Source: JBCBSP01 sp039819095 (GTDB lineage: Bacteria; Pseudomonadota; Alphaproteobacteria; Caulobacterales; Maricaulaceae). Taken from it: a stretch of 64,000 nucleotides of DNA. The stretch spans positions 186,001-250,000 of the forward strand of contig JBCBSP010000004.1 of assembly GCA_039819095.1 (NCBI GenBank), written 5' to 3'. Both the position numbers and the translations under genes were made by a program. This document shows positions 9,683 through 17,348 of the stretch, in pieces. Under the pieces are notes generated by a model. It was given only the letters and a program-made list of their open reading frames with translations. It was not told the DNA's origin and ran no database searches. Every line of letters starts with the position of its first letter. Within the stretch, counting starts at the first letter, position 1.

Positions 9683-10452
9683 GCGTCGCGAGCCTCACAA
9701 ACGCCAGTATCCGGCTTGGCGAACGCACCGCGCTGGACCGTGTCAGCTTCGCGATTTCGAGCGGCGAGACAATTGCGATGGTCGGGCCGAACGGGGCTGG
9801 CAAATCCACCGCTCTGCGCGCGCTGATCGGCCTGGCCGCGCTTGATGCCGGCGAAGCGCGCCTGGCCGGTTCACACCCCTCAGCCCTGAAGCCATCCCAG
9901 CGAGGCCGGCTCGCCAGCTATCTGCCCCAGGAGCGCATCAGCGCCTGGTCGATCAGCGCGCGCGATCTTGTGGCGCTCGGGCTTTTCGCCTGGGGCGTGG
10001 GCCGGGTGTTTGCGCGGCTTGATGACGACCATCGCGGCGCGGTCGCGCACGCGCTCGCCAAGGCGGATGCGGCGCATCTGGCCGATCGGCCCGTCCACGC
10101 ATTGTCCGGCGGCGAGCAGGCGCGCGTCCATCTGGCGCGCGCGCTGGTCGCGCCGACGCCGTTGCTCGTGGCCGATGAGCCGGCCGCCTCGCTTGATCTG
10201 CGCCATCAGCTGGAGACGATGCAGGTGCTCGCGCGCGAAGCCCAGACCGGCCGCGCCGTCCTGATCGCCACGCATGATCTGGCGGCGGCGGCGCGTTGGG
10301 CGGATCGGATTCTGGTGCTGGATGGCGGTATGCTGATCGCCGACGGACCGCCGGGTGTGGCCTTGAGCGAGGATGTTCTCGCCCGAGTGTTCGGGTTGGC
10401 CGCCGATGGCCGGGGCGGGTATGCGGCCCTGGAGCCCTATCCGAAGACCTGA
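9679..10452 (+). CDS. btuD: Cobalamin ABC transporter, ATP-binding protein
   Basis: ATPase subunit of 257 residues that powers B12 import. Visible motifs are the Walker A GPNGAGKST (about residues 36-44), the signature LSGGEQARVHLARAL (about 141-155), the Walker B LLVADEPAASLD (about 163-174) and the switch His in IATHDLAA (about 197). It is the last gene of the riboswitch operon. Its 3' end overlaps by 16 bases the 3' end of a small membrane protein gene on the opposite strand. Confidence 0.94.
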   Translation: MSVASLTNASIRLGERTALDRVSFAISSGETIAMVGPNGAGKSTALRALIGLAALDAGEARLAGSHPSALKPSQRGRLASYLPQERISAWSISARDLVALGLFAWGVGRVFARLDDDHRGAVAHALAKADAAHLADRPVHALSGGEQARVHLARALVAPTPLLVADEPAASLDLRHQLETMQVLAREAQTGRAVLIATHDLAAAARWADRILVLDGGMLIADGPPGVALSEDVLARVFGLAADGRGGYAALEPYPKT

Positions 10453-10748
10453 CGCCAGATGAGTATGGCGATCGCGCCCTGGAACCAAAGTGTCAGCGCC
10501 GTGCCCGTTGCACCGATCACCGAGGCGAGGATCAGCAAGGCGACCCGGCCCGGCATGCGCATCCAGGCATTGGCCCGTTCGCCTGATGTGGCGTAGCGCG
10601 AGCGCACGATATCGAGAATGTCGTCAAATCCGCCGCGCAGAAGCAGGGCCGCGATCCAGAAGATGGAAAGGGCCCAGACCCAGACCATGATGCGGATCCA
10701 GATCCGCATCGCTTCGCCTTGCAGCAATTGTGCGATCTCGAAGTCCAA
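10437..10748 (-). CDS. Small membrane protein of unknown function
   Basis: A 103-residue protein with two clear hydrophobic helices (about residues 17-40 and 68-98) joined by a basic, Arg-rich loop containing RSRYATSGERANAWMRMPGR. I do not recognise a family. The start at 10748 is uncertain, since ATG codons also occur at residues 14 and 21. It converges on btuD with a 16-base overlap of the two 3' ends. It could be a stand-alone inner-membrane protein; nothing ties it to B12. Confidence 0.6.
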   Translation of the reverse strand: MDFEIAQLLQGEAMRIWIRIMVWVWALSIFWIAALLLRGGFDDILDIVRSRYATSGERANAWMRMPGRVALLILASVIGATGTALTLWFQGAIAILIWRQVFG

Positions 10749-10817
10749 GCCGTCGCTCCGATGCGGACCCTGTTTGCCGTCGCGACGCTAGGCCTGCGCA
10801 GCGGCGCTGGCCAGCCC

Positions 10818-11417
10818 TCAGGACTGCCCCCCGGCCAACAAATCGCGCAGCGTGTCGAAATAGGCGCCCATATCCAGCGGACGGGCATGCTCGCCCTTCA
10901 AGAGCCGCTGGTGGAGAATGGCGAAAATGACTGAGGAGTAGAGGCTGAGCGCGGTGTGGCGGATGTCGTCCGCGCTGCGCCCGTTTGCTTCCATGGACGC
11001 CGTCAGCCGCGCTTCCAGAGCTTTCAGCGAGGGCTCGACGATGATGTCGAGATAGGCGCGCGCCACCACCGGGTCATGGATGGCTTCAACCAGCGCAAAG
11101 CTGTGCGCCTGGATGAAGAGCGGGTTCTCCACCCCCTTCATAGCCAGATCGAGATATCCGTGCACGGCTGTATCCAGATCCGGGTCTGCGATGGCGCTGA
11201 GCGCAAGGAAGTCCGCCGCCTGCGTCGCGAAATACTCAAGAATGGCGATGACCACAGCCTGCCGGTCGCCGAAATGATGGCGCAACGTGGGTTCTGAAAC
11301 GCCGGCCTTGATGGCGAACTGGCGAAGACTGACCGGGCCGGAGCGATCCGCAACAGCGGTCGCGGCGAGCTGATCCAGCAACTCAGTCTTTCGATCCGGA
11401 CGGATTTCAGAATCCAT
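10818..11417 (-). CDS. TetR-family transcriptional regulator
   Basis: A one-component DNA-binding repressor of 199 residues. The N-terminal helix-turn-helix is clear at about residues 28-58 (SLRQFAIKAGVSEPTLRHHF), followed by the usual helix that starts the ligand/dimer domain. The C-terminal domain is helical and hydrophobic and gives no ligand clue. I prefer the ATG at 11417; a GTG at 11432 is in frame. The gene is divergent from the outer-membrane protein gene at 11645, and a perfect 16-bp palindrome lies in the gap between them, a natural operator for this regulator. Confidence 0.9.
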   Translation of the reverse strand: MDSEIRPDRKTELLDQLAATAVADRSGPVSLRQFAIKAGVSEPTLRHHFGDRQAVVIAILEYFATQAADFLALSAIADPDLDTAVHGYLDLAMKGVENPLFIQAHSFALVEAIHDPVVARAYLDIIVEPSLKALEARLTASMEANGRSADDIRHTALSLYSSVIFAILHQRLLKGEHARPLDMGAYFDTLRDLLAGGQS

Positions 11418-11587
11418 TATTCCCGCCAGCACAATTCAACCTTGACATCCCTTACGCCCAATAAAGGCGACCGCCAACCCGCCCGCGGTTCGCCCAACGC
11501 GTTCAAAGCGATGGACGGCTTTGATCGCGACTGACTTCAACATACCGCGCCGATTGCCTTAGCGAGCGGCTTGAACTGAATATGTTA

Positions 11588-11603
11588 TATCGTATATACG
11601 ATA
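11588..11603. promoter_or_regulatory. Perfect 16-bp palindrome, likely TetR operator
   Basis: TATCGTATATACGATA reads the same on both strands. It lies in the 227-bp gap between the tetR-type gene and the barrel gene, 42 bases upstream of the latter's start, where it would overlap or flank a promoter. Length and symmetry suit a TetR dimer site; binding is inference. Confidence 0.6.
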
Positions 11604-11644
11604 ATCGATCCTTGAGGGTCGAGTTCTGAAACCAGGAGGGTGAA

Positions 11645-12427
11645 ATGACCAACCGCACATTCATCGCCGTCGCGGCCCTGTCCGGGCTTGCAGCCTTTGC
11701 GCCGGCTCCGGCCATGGCTCAGCAATATGTCTCCGGCTCGGCCGGCTTCAATTTCCAGGCCGAGAGCGACAATTCCGGCGCGTTCTCATCTGACTTCACC
11801 ACCGGCGATGGCGTCGCCGTCCCGGCCGGCACGGTTCTGCCTGCAGGAACCAGCCTTGAATGGACGAGCGAGTTCGATAGCGGGCAGTTTCTGGCCGGCG
11901 CTTATGGCTGGCGGCTGAATGATGCGGTCCGTGTCGAGGGTGAAATTTCCTATCGCCAGAGCGATGTCGACACCCACACCGATGTCGCTGCTGGCGGCGG
12001 CGCGATCGGTGCGGCGGATGCTGCGGTGCTGATCACCGGCGCGGCGCCGCTCGGCGTAACCGTTGCTGATCTCGTGGCTGACGGGCAGGGCGAGCTGACC
12101 TCGCTCGGCTTTGCGGTCAACGCCTATTACGATTTTCCGACCAGCGGGGCGTTCGGCTTTTACGTGGGCGGGGGTCTCGGGCTTGAGAACATCGAAATCG
12201 ACTTCTCACCGAGCGCCACCTCCATCATTGATGACGATCAGCTGGTGCTGTTCGGCCAGGTGATGGCCGGCGGCGCCTTCGCCATCAGCGAGACGACCTC
12301 GCTTTATGGCGGCTATCGCTACCGTCTCAGCGAAGATGTAGAGACCGATGTCGCGCTCGTTCCAGCCGCGCTGGATATCGAAAACCGCGCCCACATTCTC
12401 GAGTTCGGACTTCGCTACAGCTTCTAG
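11645..12427 (+). CDS. Outer-membrane beta-barrel protein (OmpA/opacity-like)
   Basis: A 260-residue exported protein. The signal peptide ends near residue 26 (APAMAQQ). The rest alternates polar and hydrophobic residues in strands typical of an eight-stranded barrel, with FYVGGGLGLENI in the middle and a final strand HILEFGLRYSF that ends in Phe, the outer-membrane insertion signal. Ala- and Asp-rich loops (about residues 110-145) are probably extracellular. A good ribosome-binding site (AGGAGG) lies 7 bases upstream. It stands alone, followed by a strong hairpin terminator, and is probably controlled by the divergent TetR regulator. The exact barrel family is uncertain. Confidence 0.85.
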   Translation: MTNRTFIAVAALSGLAAFAPAPAMAQQYVSGSAGFNFQAESDNSGAFSSDFTTGDGVAVPAGTVLPAGTSLEWTSEFDSGQFLAGAYGWRLNDAVRVEGEISYRQSDVDTHTDVAAGGGAIGAADAAVLITGAAPLGVTVADLVADGQGELTSLGFAVNAYYDFPTSGAFGFYVGGGLGLENIEIDFSPSATSIIDDDQLVLFGQVMAGGAFAISETTSLYGGYRYRLSEDVETDVALVPAALDIENRAHILEFGLRYSF

Positions 12428-12453
12428 GCATGTGCGCTGAAATCAGGCCTGCA

Positions 12454-12487
12454 CGGCGCCCGTCCGGTTTCATCCGGGCGGGCGCCG
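12454..12487 (+). terminator. Strong hairpin terminator after the barrel gene
   Basis: CGGCGCCCGTCCGG and CCGGGCGGGCGCCG pair into a 14-bp stem (one T-G pair) around the loop TTTCAT, 27 bases after the stop codon. The following T tract is poor, but the stem is very stable. Confidence 0.7.
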
Positions 12488-12556
12488 TCGTATGACCGTG
12501 TGAAAACGGCGCGCCGGCGCGCCGAATCCGCTGTCTGATTCATGGAGCTGTCCGTC

Positions 12557-13531
12557 ATGCGCGCCCTCGTCTGCAAAGAATTCGCCCCCTACGACCAGCT
12601 GACCGTTGAGGAGGTGCCCGAACCTGCGCTGGTCGACGGCATGGTGATGATCGATGTCAAAGCCGCCGGTGTGAACTTCCCCGACATCCTGCTGGTCGAG
12701 GGCAAGTACCAGATGCGCCCGGAAACCCCCTTTGTGCCGGGCATGGAAGCCGCCGGCATCGTGTCCGAAGTCGCCGATGGCGTGCAGGGCGTGAATGTGG
12801 GCGACCGGGTGATCGTCGCGACCATGCTGGGCGCTTTCGCCGAGAAAGTCCCCGCGCCGGCCATGCAGCTGGTTCCGATGCCGGACTCCATGAGCTTTGA
12901 GGAAGGCGCGGCGCTGACCACGATTTACGGCACAAGCTATCATGCGCTGAAGCAGCGCGCGGCGCTGAAGGAAGGCGAAACCCTGGTCGTGCTCGGCGCG
13001 GCGGGCGGGGTGGGGCTTGCAGCGGTTCAGCTGGGCAAGGCGATGGGCGCGAAGGTCATCGCGGCGGCCAGCTCAGCGGAGAAGCTGAAAGTCGCACAAG
13101 AGGCCGGCGCTGATGCGCTGATCGACTATTCCGGCGAGGACCTGAAAGCGCGCATCAAGGAACTGACCGGCGGGCAGGGCGCTGATGTCGTCTATGATCC
13201 GGTGGGCGGGGATTATGCAGAGCCGGCGCTGCGGGCGCTTGGCTGGGGCGGTCGTTTCTTGGTGATCGGGTTCGCGTCCGGTCCGATCCCGAAAATCCCG
13301 CTCAATCTCGCGCTCTTGAACAGCCGCGACATTCAAGGCGTGTTCTGGGGCGCCTGGGTGGGCCGAAACCCGCGCGAGAACGCTCAGAACATCAAGGATC
13401 TGTTCGACATGTATGAGGCGGGCCAGATCGCGCCGCGCATCTCAGCTTCCTACGCTCTGGAAGATTATGCCGGCGCCTTCGCCGACATTATGGAGCGCCG
13501 GGTGAAGGGCAAGGTGGTGCTGACGCCGTAA
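12557..13531 (+). CDS. NADPH:quinone oxidoreductase (zinc-free MDR family)
   Basis: A medium-chain reductase of 324 residues that reduces quinones or enones with NADPH. The N-terminal GroES-like domain contains GVNFPDILLVEGKYQ (about residues 37-51), and the Rossmann domain carries the nucleotide motif VLGAAGGVGLAAVQLGKAMG (about 139-158). The catalytic zinc Cys/His set of alcohol dehydrogenases is absent, which fits the quinone reductase branch. I chose the ATG at 12557 because GGAG sits 8 bases upstream; an ATG at 12542 would add five residues. The physiological substrate is unknown. It lies between the barrel gene and a convergent LysR-type regulator. Confidence 0.88.
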   Translation: MRALVCKEFAPYDQLTVEEVPEPALVDGMVMIDVKAAGVNFPDILLVEGKYQMRPETPFVPGMEAAGIVSEVADGVQGVNVGDRVIVATMLGAFAEKVPAPAMQLVPMPDSMSFEEGAALTTIYGTSYHALKQRAALKEGETLVVLGAAGGVGLAAVQLGKAMGAKVIAAASSAEKLKVAQEAGADALIDYSGEDLKARIKELTGGQGADVVYDPVGGDYAEPALRALGWGGRFLVIGFASGPIPKIPLNLALLNSRDIQGVFWGAWVGRNPRENAQNIKDLFDMYEAGQIAPRISASYALEDYAGAFADIMERRVKGKVVLTP

Positions 13532-13540
13532 GGCGCGGCG

Positions 13541-14512
13541 CTACACCAGGCGCGGCTTGGGGTGCTCGCCGCGGATATGCACGGTGCGCACCTTGGAGAA
13601 ATCAGCCGGCGCGACATAATCCTTGCGGAACCAGGGATAGCGCGCGCTGTCGAAGATCTCGCGCAGCCATTCCAGCACTTTGCGCACGCGTGTCACACGG
13701 CGCAGATCGGGGTGGTAAACCATCCAGAGTTTCAGCGTCACCCGCAGGTCCAGATCCAGATGGACAAGCTGCTCATCGAGGCACGCGGCATAAGTCGGCG
13801 CCATCGCGATGGTGGAGCCTGAGCGCAGCGCCTCAAACAGAACCGCAGAACTGTCAGTGGTCAGCGACGGCTTCATCATCTGCTTGATGGCCTGGGCCTC
13901 ATCCGGCCAGTCGTCGCGCTGGTGGCGATAGCTGACGAGATCGGTCAGACGGTGATTCAGCACATCAGCCAGGCCCTCAGGCGCGCCATACGTGTCCAGA
14001 TAGGCGCGTGAGGTGAACGGCACGTAGTGCAGGGAGGCCAGTTCGCCGGCCACCAGATGCATTTTCTTCGTCTCTTCGGTTTGCAGTAAGATATCGGCGC
14101 TGGCGATCTGCTCGCTCTCGGTCTCCAGCTTGGTCATGATTTCCAACCGGATACGCGGGTTGGCCTCAACGAAGCCGGGCAGATGCCGGCCAAGCCAGTG
14201 CGCGGCCAGACCATCGGGTGCGGCGATGCGCACCGTGCCCACCTCGGCCTTGTCGGCCTGGTGGGCGAGGCGGCCAATGTCGTCGGCGGTGTTCTGCATG
14301 GTCTGGACCAGCGTCCAGATCCGCTCGCCGACATCGGTCAGTTCCACTCCATCAGCGCCGCGCGTCACCAGACGGGCGCCGATGCGGGTCTCCAGCGCTT
14401 CCAGGCGCCGGCTGACCGTGGGCTGACCGATGCTGAGGCGGCGCGCAGCCTTGTTCATCGACCCGGCCGAAACCAGAGCGTGAAACACCCGCAGATCATC
14501 CCAATCGAACAC
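13541..14512 (-). CDS. LysR-family transcriptional regulator
   Basis: A 323-residue regulator. The winged helix-turn-helix occupies the first 60 residues (SAGSMNKAARRLSIGQPTVS), with a typical linker helix, then a substrate-binding domain (about residues 90-300) resembling periplasmic binding proteins. The C-terminal extension is rich in basic and aromatic residues (ARYPWFRKDYVAPADF). It converges on the quinone reductase gene and is divergent from the acyltransferase-like pair at 14627, with 114 bases between. LysR proteins often control a divergent neighbour, but the CtrA-like box in that gap is a competing explanation. The effector is unknown. Confidence 0.9.
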   Translation of the reverse strand: MFDWDDLRVFHALVSAGSMNKAARRLSIGQPTVSRRLEALETRIGARLVTRGADGVELTDVGERIWTLVQTMQNTADDIGRLAHQADKAEVGTVRIAAPDGLAAHWLGRHLPGFVEANPRIRLEIMTKLETESEQIASADILLQTEETKKMHLVAGELASLHYVPFTSRAYLDTYGAPEGLADVLNHRLTDLVSYRHQRDDWPDEAQAIKQMMKPSLTTDSSAVLFEALRSGSTIAMAPTYAACLDEQLVHLDLDLRVTLKLWMVYHPDLRRVTRVRKVLEWLREIFDSARYPWFRKDYVAPADFSKVRTVHIRGEHPKPRLV

Positions 14513-14592
14513 AGCTCACCTCAGAGTTGGCCCTCAACATCTCTGTATAGGGTCCATTCGTAATTCGCCGGATGCGGCGATTGCCCAAATCG

Positions 14593-14607
14593 TTAAGTTT
14601 TCATTAA
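14593..14607 (+). promoter_or_regulatory. CtrA-type binding box
   Basis: TTAAGTTTTCATTAA matches the TTAA-N7-TTAA consensus exactly and is followed by C, as in the full Caulobacter CtrA box. It is also part of the inverted repeat CGTTAA-N7-TTAACG. It lies 19 bases before the start codon at 14627 in an AT-rich gap. Identification is by consensus only. Confidence 0.6.
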
Positions 14608-14626
14608 CGCAACAAATTGATTAGCC

Positions 14627-15250
14627 ATGAATTACCACACGGCACAGCCCTTCGCGACTGCCAGTGAGCAGGCGCGAAACAGCAAATTGCGCGCTCTTTT
14701 CGCCCGTCGAGGTTTTGTCCCGGCGTCCGATCCGGCCTCGATTGAGGCCGCCCTTCAAGTCGCTGAAGACACGCTCGGCGGGGAGCTGGTTCCCGCTTCC
14801 ATCGTAGCCGAATGCGAGGCGCGCACAGGGCGCTGCTTCTATGTGCGCCTCGACGAAACGGGCGCGGTGGAGGGCTTTATCGCGCTGCTTTTCCTGTCGG
14901 AGACCGGTTTCTACGCGCTGATGCGCGGCGCCTTCGATCCGGCTTCGCCGCGCATGCATCATTTAACGGACGGCCCAGATGAGCGGGCTTCCGCGATCTA
15001 CGTGTGGTGCCTGGCTGCGCGCAGCGACGAAGGACGCCGCGCGCTGGTTCGCGCGGTCACCGAGGCGCGCCGTCGTGCTTTCGCCGACATCGCCCTGTTC
15101 GCCCGGCCGGTGAGCCGGGAAGGGCGCATGATGACCGCTGCGCTGGATGCGCCGAACGGGCCGGCGGCTTTCCTCGGCTGGGTTCCGACTGCGCCGGGTG
15201 TTTCAGATCAAGAAGAGGAGGACCAATCCGATGGACGGCTCAAGGCCTGA
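14627..15250 (+). CDS. Acyltransferase-like protein of unknown function (first of a pair)
   Basis: A 207-residue protein I cannot assign with certainty. The core (about residues 60-180) has the strand-strand-helix rhythm of a GNAT acyltransferase (RCFYVRLDETGAVEGFIALL, then FYALMRGAF), but I see no clear acetyl-CoA P-loop. The C-terminal tail is acidic (VSDQEEEDQSDG). It is the first gene behind a CtrA-like box. It overlaps the next gene, a GNAT protein, by 20 bases, so the two are translated together and may act together, for example as a regulatory or catalytic pair. The sequence also allows a degenerate, non-catalytic GNAT. Confidence 0.75.
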   Translation: MNYHTAQPFATASEQARNSKLRALFARRGFVPASDPASIEAALQVAEDTLGGELVPASIVAECEARTGRCFYVRLDETGAVEGFIALLFLSETGFYALMRGAFDPASPRMHHLTDGPDERASAIYVWCLAARSDEGRRALVRAVTEARRRAFADIALFARPVSREGRMMTAALDAPNGPAAFLGWVPTAPGVSDQEEEDQSDGRLKA

Positions 15251-15839
15251 AGACTTCGGCGCGGACGCCGCGCCGATCACGATCCGGGTCGCGCGCACGC
15301 TTGACGACTTTCACAAGGTCACGGTGGTGCGCACCCTCGTCTACATGCAGGAGCAGGATTGCCCGTATGATGAGGAGTTCGACGGCAATGACCTGTCCGG
15401 CGCCACGCACCTGATCGCCGAAGCCGGATCACAGCCCATCGCCTGTCTGCGCATTCGCTGGTTCAACGGGTTTGCGAAGATCGAACGCATCTGCGTGCTG
15501 GCCGCCTATCGCAAGACCAAGCTGGGCGTCGATCTGCTCTACGAAGCCGTCGAGCTGATCCGGCGCAAGGGCTATACCCGGCTCATGGGCCAGATTCAGG
15601 AGCACTTGCTTAAACACTGGACTCGCTTTGCTAATCTGAAAAAGCGCGAACATCGTCCACGTTTCGTATTCTCCGACCGCGTATACATCGAGGTTGAAGG
15701 TTGCTACGATATACATCCTGAGGCGGTGACGATGGAGAGCGATCCGCTGGTTCTGGACCGGCCTGAAGGCGAATGGGACCGCCCCGGACCGCTGGATCGT
15801 TCGGTCGCACGCGGCGCCGAGCCGGCGACGGCCGCCTGA
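15231..15839 (+). CDS. GNAT-family acyltransferase (second of a pair)
   Basis: A 202-residue protein with a GNAT fold: an N-terminal strand ITIRVARTLDDFHKVTVVR, a central strand IACLRIRWFNGFAKIERICVL (about residues 64-84), and the acyl-CoA pyrophosphate loop region AAYRKTKLGVDLLYEAVELI (about 85-104). The later segment HLLKHWTRFANLKKREHRPR is strongly basic and replaces the usual C-terminal strands. The substrate could be an amino acid, a protein or an acyl chain. I chose the ATG at 15231 because GAGGAGG stands 10 bases upstream; the frame is open further up but that would overlap the first gene by over 100 bases. It lies inside the probable CtrA-controlled transcript. Confidence 0.82.
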   Translation: MDGSRPEDFGADAAPITIRVARTLDDFHKVTVVRTLVYMQEQDCPYDEEFDGNDLSGATHLIAEAGSQPIACLRIRWFNGFAKIERICVLAAYRKTKLGVDLLYEAVELIRRKGYTRLMGQIQEHLLKHWTRFANLKKREHRPRFVFSDRVYIEVEGCYDIHPEAVTMESDPLVLDRPEGEWDRPGPLDRSVARGAEPATAA

Positions 15840-15952
15840 CGCGGGTCCAATAAGCGGGTCCGGGCTGCGGCTTGGGCGCCTGGCGTTAACGTATCATGGG
15901 GTTCAGTGTCTCTGACGGGACGCTGAAAACGGAAACAGCAGGAGGGCCGGTC

Positions 15953-16522
15953 ATGGTTCTGGGTACGCCGCTATTGCTCTGCGTCGATCTTCAGATGGAA
16001 TTCATCGCGCCGGGTCGGCCCTGGGCCGATCCCGATGGCGAGGAGCTGGCGCAGAGCTGCATCAGCGTTCTCGACCATGCGCGCCGGTCAGGATGGACCA
16101 TCGTGCATACTCAGCTGCACCAGGGCGGGCCCATGCTGGAAGGCGGCGGCGCCATGCCGCGATCCATTCCTGGCTGTGCGCCTCGGCGCGAGGAGGTGCT
16201 GCTCAAACGCGCCGGCATCTCCGCGTTCGCCCATCCCGATCTCGACGGGGTGCTGGCGGCGTGCCAGGAGGAAGGTTCGGTCATGATCGGCTTCACCGCG
16301 CCCATGTCGCTCACCACCACGCTTTACGACGCTGCCGACCGCGGCCACAGCCTGAAGCTTCTGGAAGAAGCGTGCGGCGCGGCCCATGTCGGCGAATGGG
16401 GCGCGGAGCATACGCGCGCTCTGTGCCTAGCCACCGCAGAGAAGCTGGGACGTCTGACCTCGCTGGCCGATTATGACGGCGCGCTGGGTCAACTGGCGAC
16501 GCTGCGCCGCGCGCTGGCTTAG
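15953..16522 (+). CDS. Isochorismatase-fold protein with Ser in place of the catalytic Cys
   Basis: A cysteine-hydrolase superfamily member of 189 residues. The catalytic Asp12 (LLLCVDLQMEF) and Lys85 (LLKRAG) are present. In the nucleophile loop the usual G-x5-C reads GFTAPMSLTTT, putting Ser119 at the Cys position by eye alignment. True isochorismatases also lack this Cys, so the protein may be an esterase-like or isochorismatase-type enzyme rather than an amidase, or non-catalytic. I prefer the ATG at 15953 because AGGAGG lies 8 bases upstream; an earlier ATG at 15896 lacks such a site. No siderophore or nicotinamide genes adjoin it. Confidence 0.85.
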   Translation: MVLGTPLLLCVDLQMEFIAPGRPWADPDGEELAQSCISVLDHARRSGWTIVHTQLHQGGPMLEGGGAMPRSIPGCAPRREEVLLKRAGISAFAHPDLDGVLAACQEEGSVMIGFTAPMSLTTTLYDAADRGHSLKLLEEACGAAHVGEWGAEHTRALCLATAEKLGRLTSLADYDGALGQLATLRRALA

Positions 16523-16538
16523 GCGCGGACCTTCGCAT

Positions 16539-17255
16539 TCATTTCCGGACCCGAAAACGGCGCGCGTACACGCTTTCTTCGCTGTGTTTCAGCCGCGTGT
16601 GTTCGGCCTCCTCCCCCGCCTCCTCAGGCCGGGCGGCGCGCACCTGCGCGTCGAGCGAGAGCGTCTTGCGCGACAGGGGTACGATCTGAACGATGGGCGT
16701 GCCCGCCGGCAGGGTGATTGAACCCGGTCCGCGCGCCCAGACGAAGGGCGCGTTCACGCGCGCGCCGAACCGGTCAGCGTCGACAAGGCCGGTGAAATTG
16801 AAAAAGGGCAGCTCGAAATGATTCAGCGGCTGGGTGTAGAGCAGCGAGACGCCTTCTGGCGCACGCACCCGCCAGGGCAGCATCCATTTCAGCGGTATGG
16901 CCTGCCCGAAAGGCGGGTTCGGCGCGCCGACCTGGGCCGGAGCGTGGGCGGTGATCTGCTGAAAGGGCGCGTCCTCAGCCTCATAGATCGCCATGGAACC
17001 GTCCGGGCGCACTTCAATCGTAACGTCAGCGGCCAGCGGGATGATCCAGCCTGCGGCGAAGGCGTCGGTCACCGGCAGGCAGGCCTTAACCGTTAGACCC
17101 GGCAGTCCGTCGGCCATCGGCACGCCCAGCTTTCTTTCCATCTGGCGAAACCAGTCCGGCGTGAAGCGGCCGGCCGGCTCAGGCTTCGGCAGGCGCGCCT
17201 CCAGCTCCGGTGAACACAAAAAGGCCACGCTGTCCGGGTTTTCGGTCTCAGCCAT
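16539..17255 (-). CDS. Conserved protein of unknown function (DUF6065-like)
   Basis: A soluble 238-residue protein without signal peptide or membrane helix. Recognisable blocks are KACLPVTDAFAAGWIIPLAA (about residues 57-76), LLYTQPLNHFELPFF (about 133-147) and LPAGTPIVQIVPLSRK (about 184-199). Together they recall a bacterial family of unknown function that I would label DUF6065-type, with the name uncertain. The fold looks beta-rich. The C-terminus is charged and Arg-rich. The start at 17255 gives a clean N-terminus; an in-frame start at 17321 is possible but unlikely. It converges on the isochorismatase-like gene and is divergent from the asparaginase gene 94 bases away. Confidence 0.7.
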   Translation of the reverse strand: MAETENPDSVAFLCSPELEARLPKPEPAGRFTPDWFRQMERKLGVPMADGLPGLTVKACLPVTDAFAAGWIIPLAADVTIEVRPDGSMAIYEAEDAPFQQITAHAPAQVGAPNPPFGQAIPLKWMLPWRVRAPEGVSLLYTQPLNHFELPFFNFTGLVDADRFGARVNAPFVWARGPGSITLPAGTPIVQIVPLSRKTLSLDAQVRAARPEEAGEEAEHTRLKHSEESVYARRFRVRK

Positions 17256-17348
17256 GGGCGCGCCTCTTTTGCTTGCCGCGCCTTGGCGCAGCGTGCTTGT
17301 GTCGTATCCGTCACCGATCAAGACTCAATCATATGGGGAGCGCAAGGC

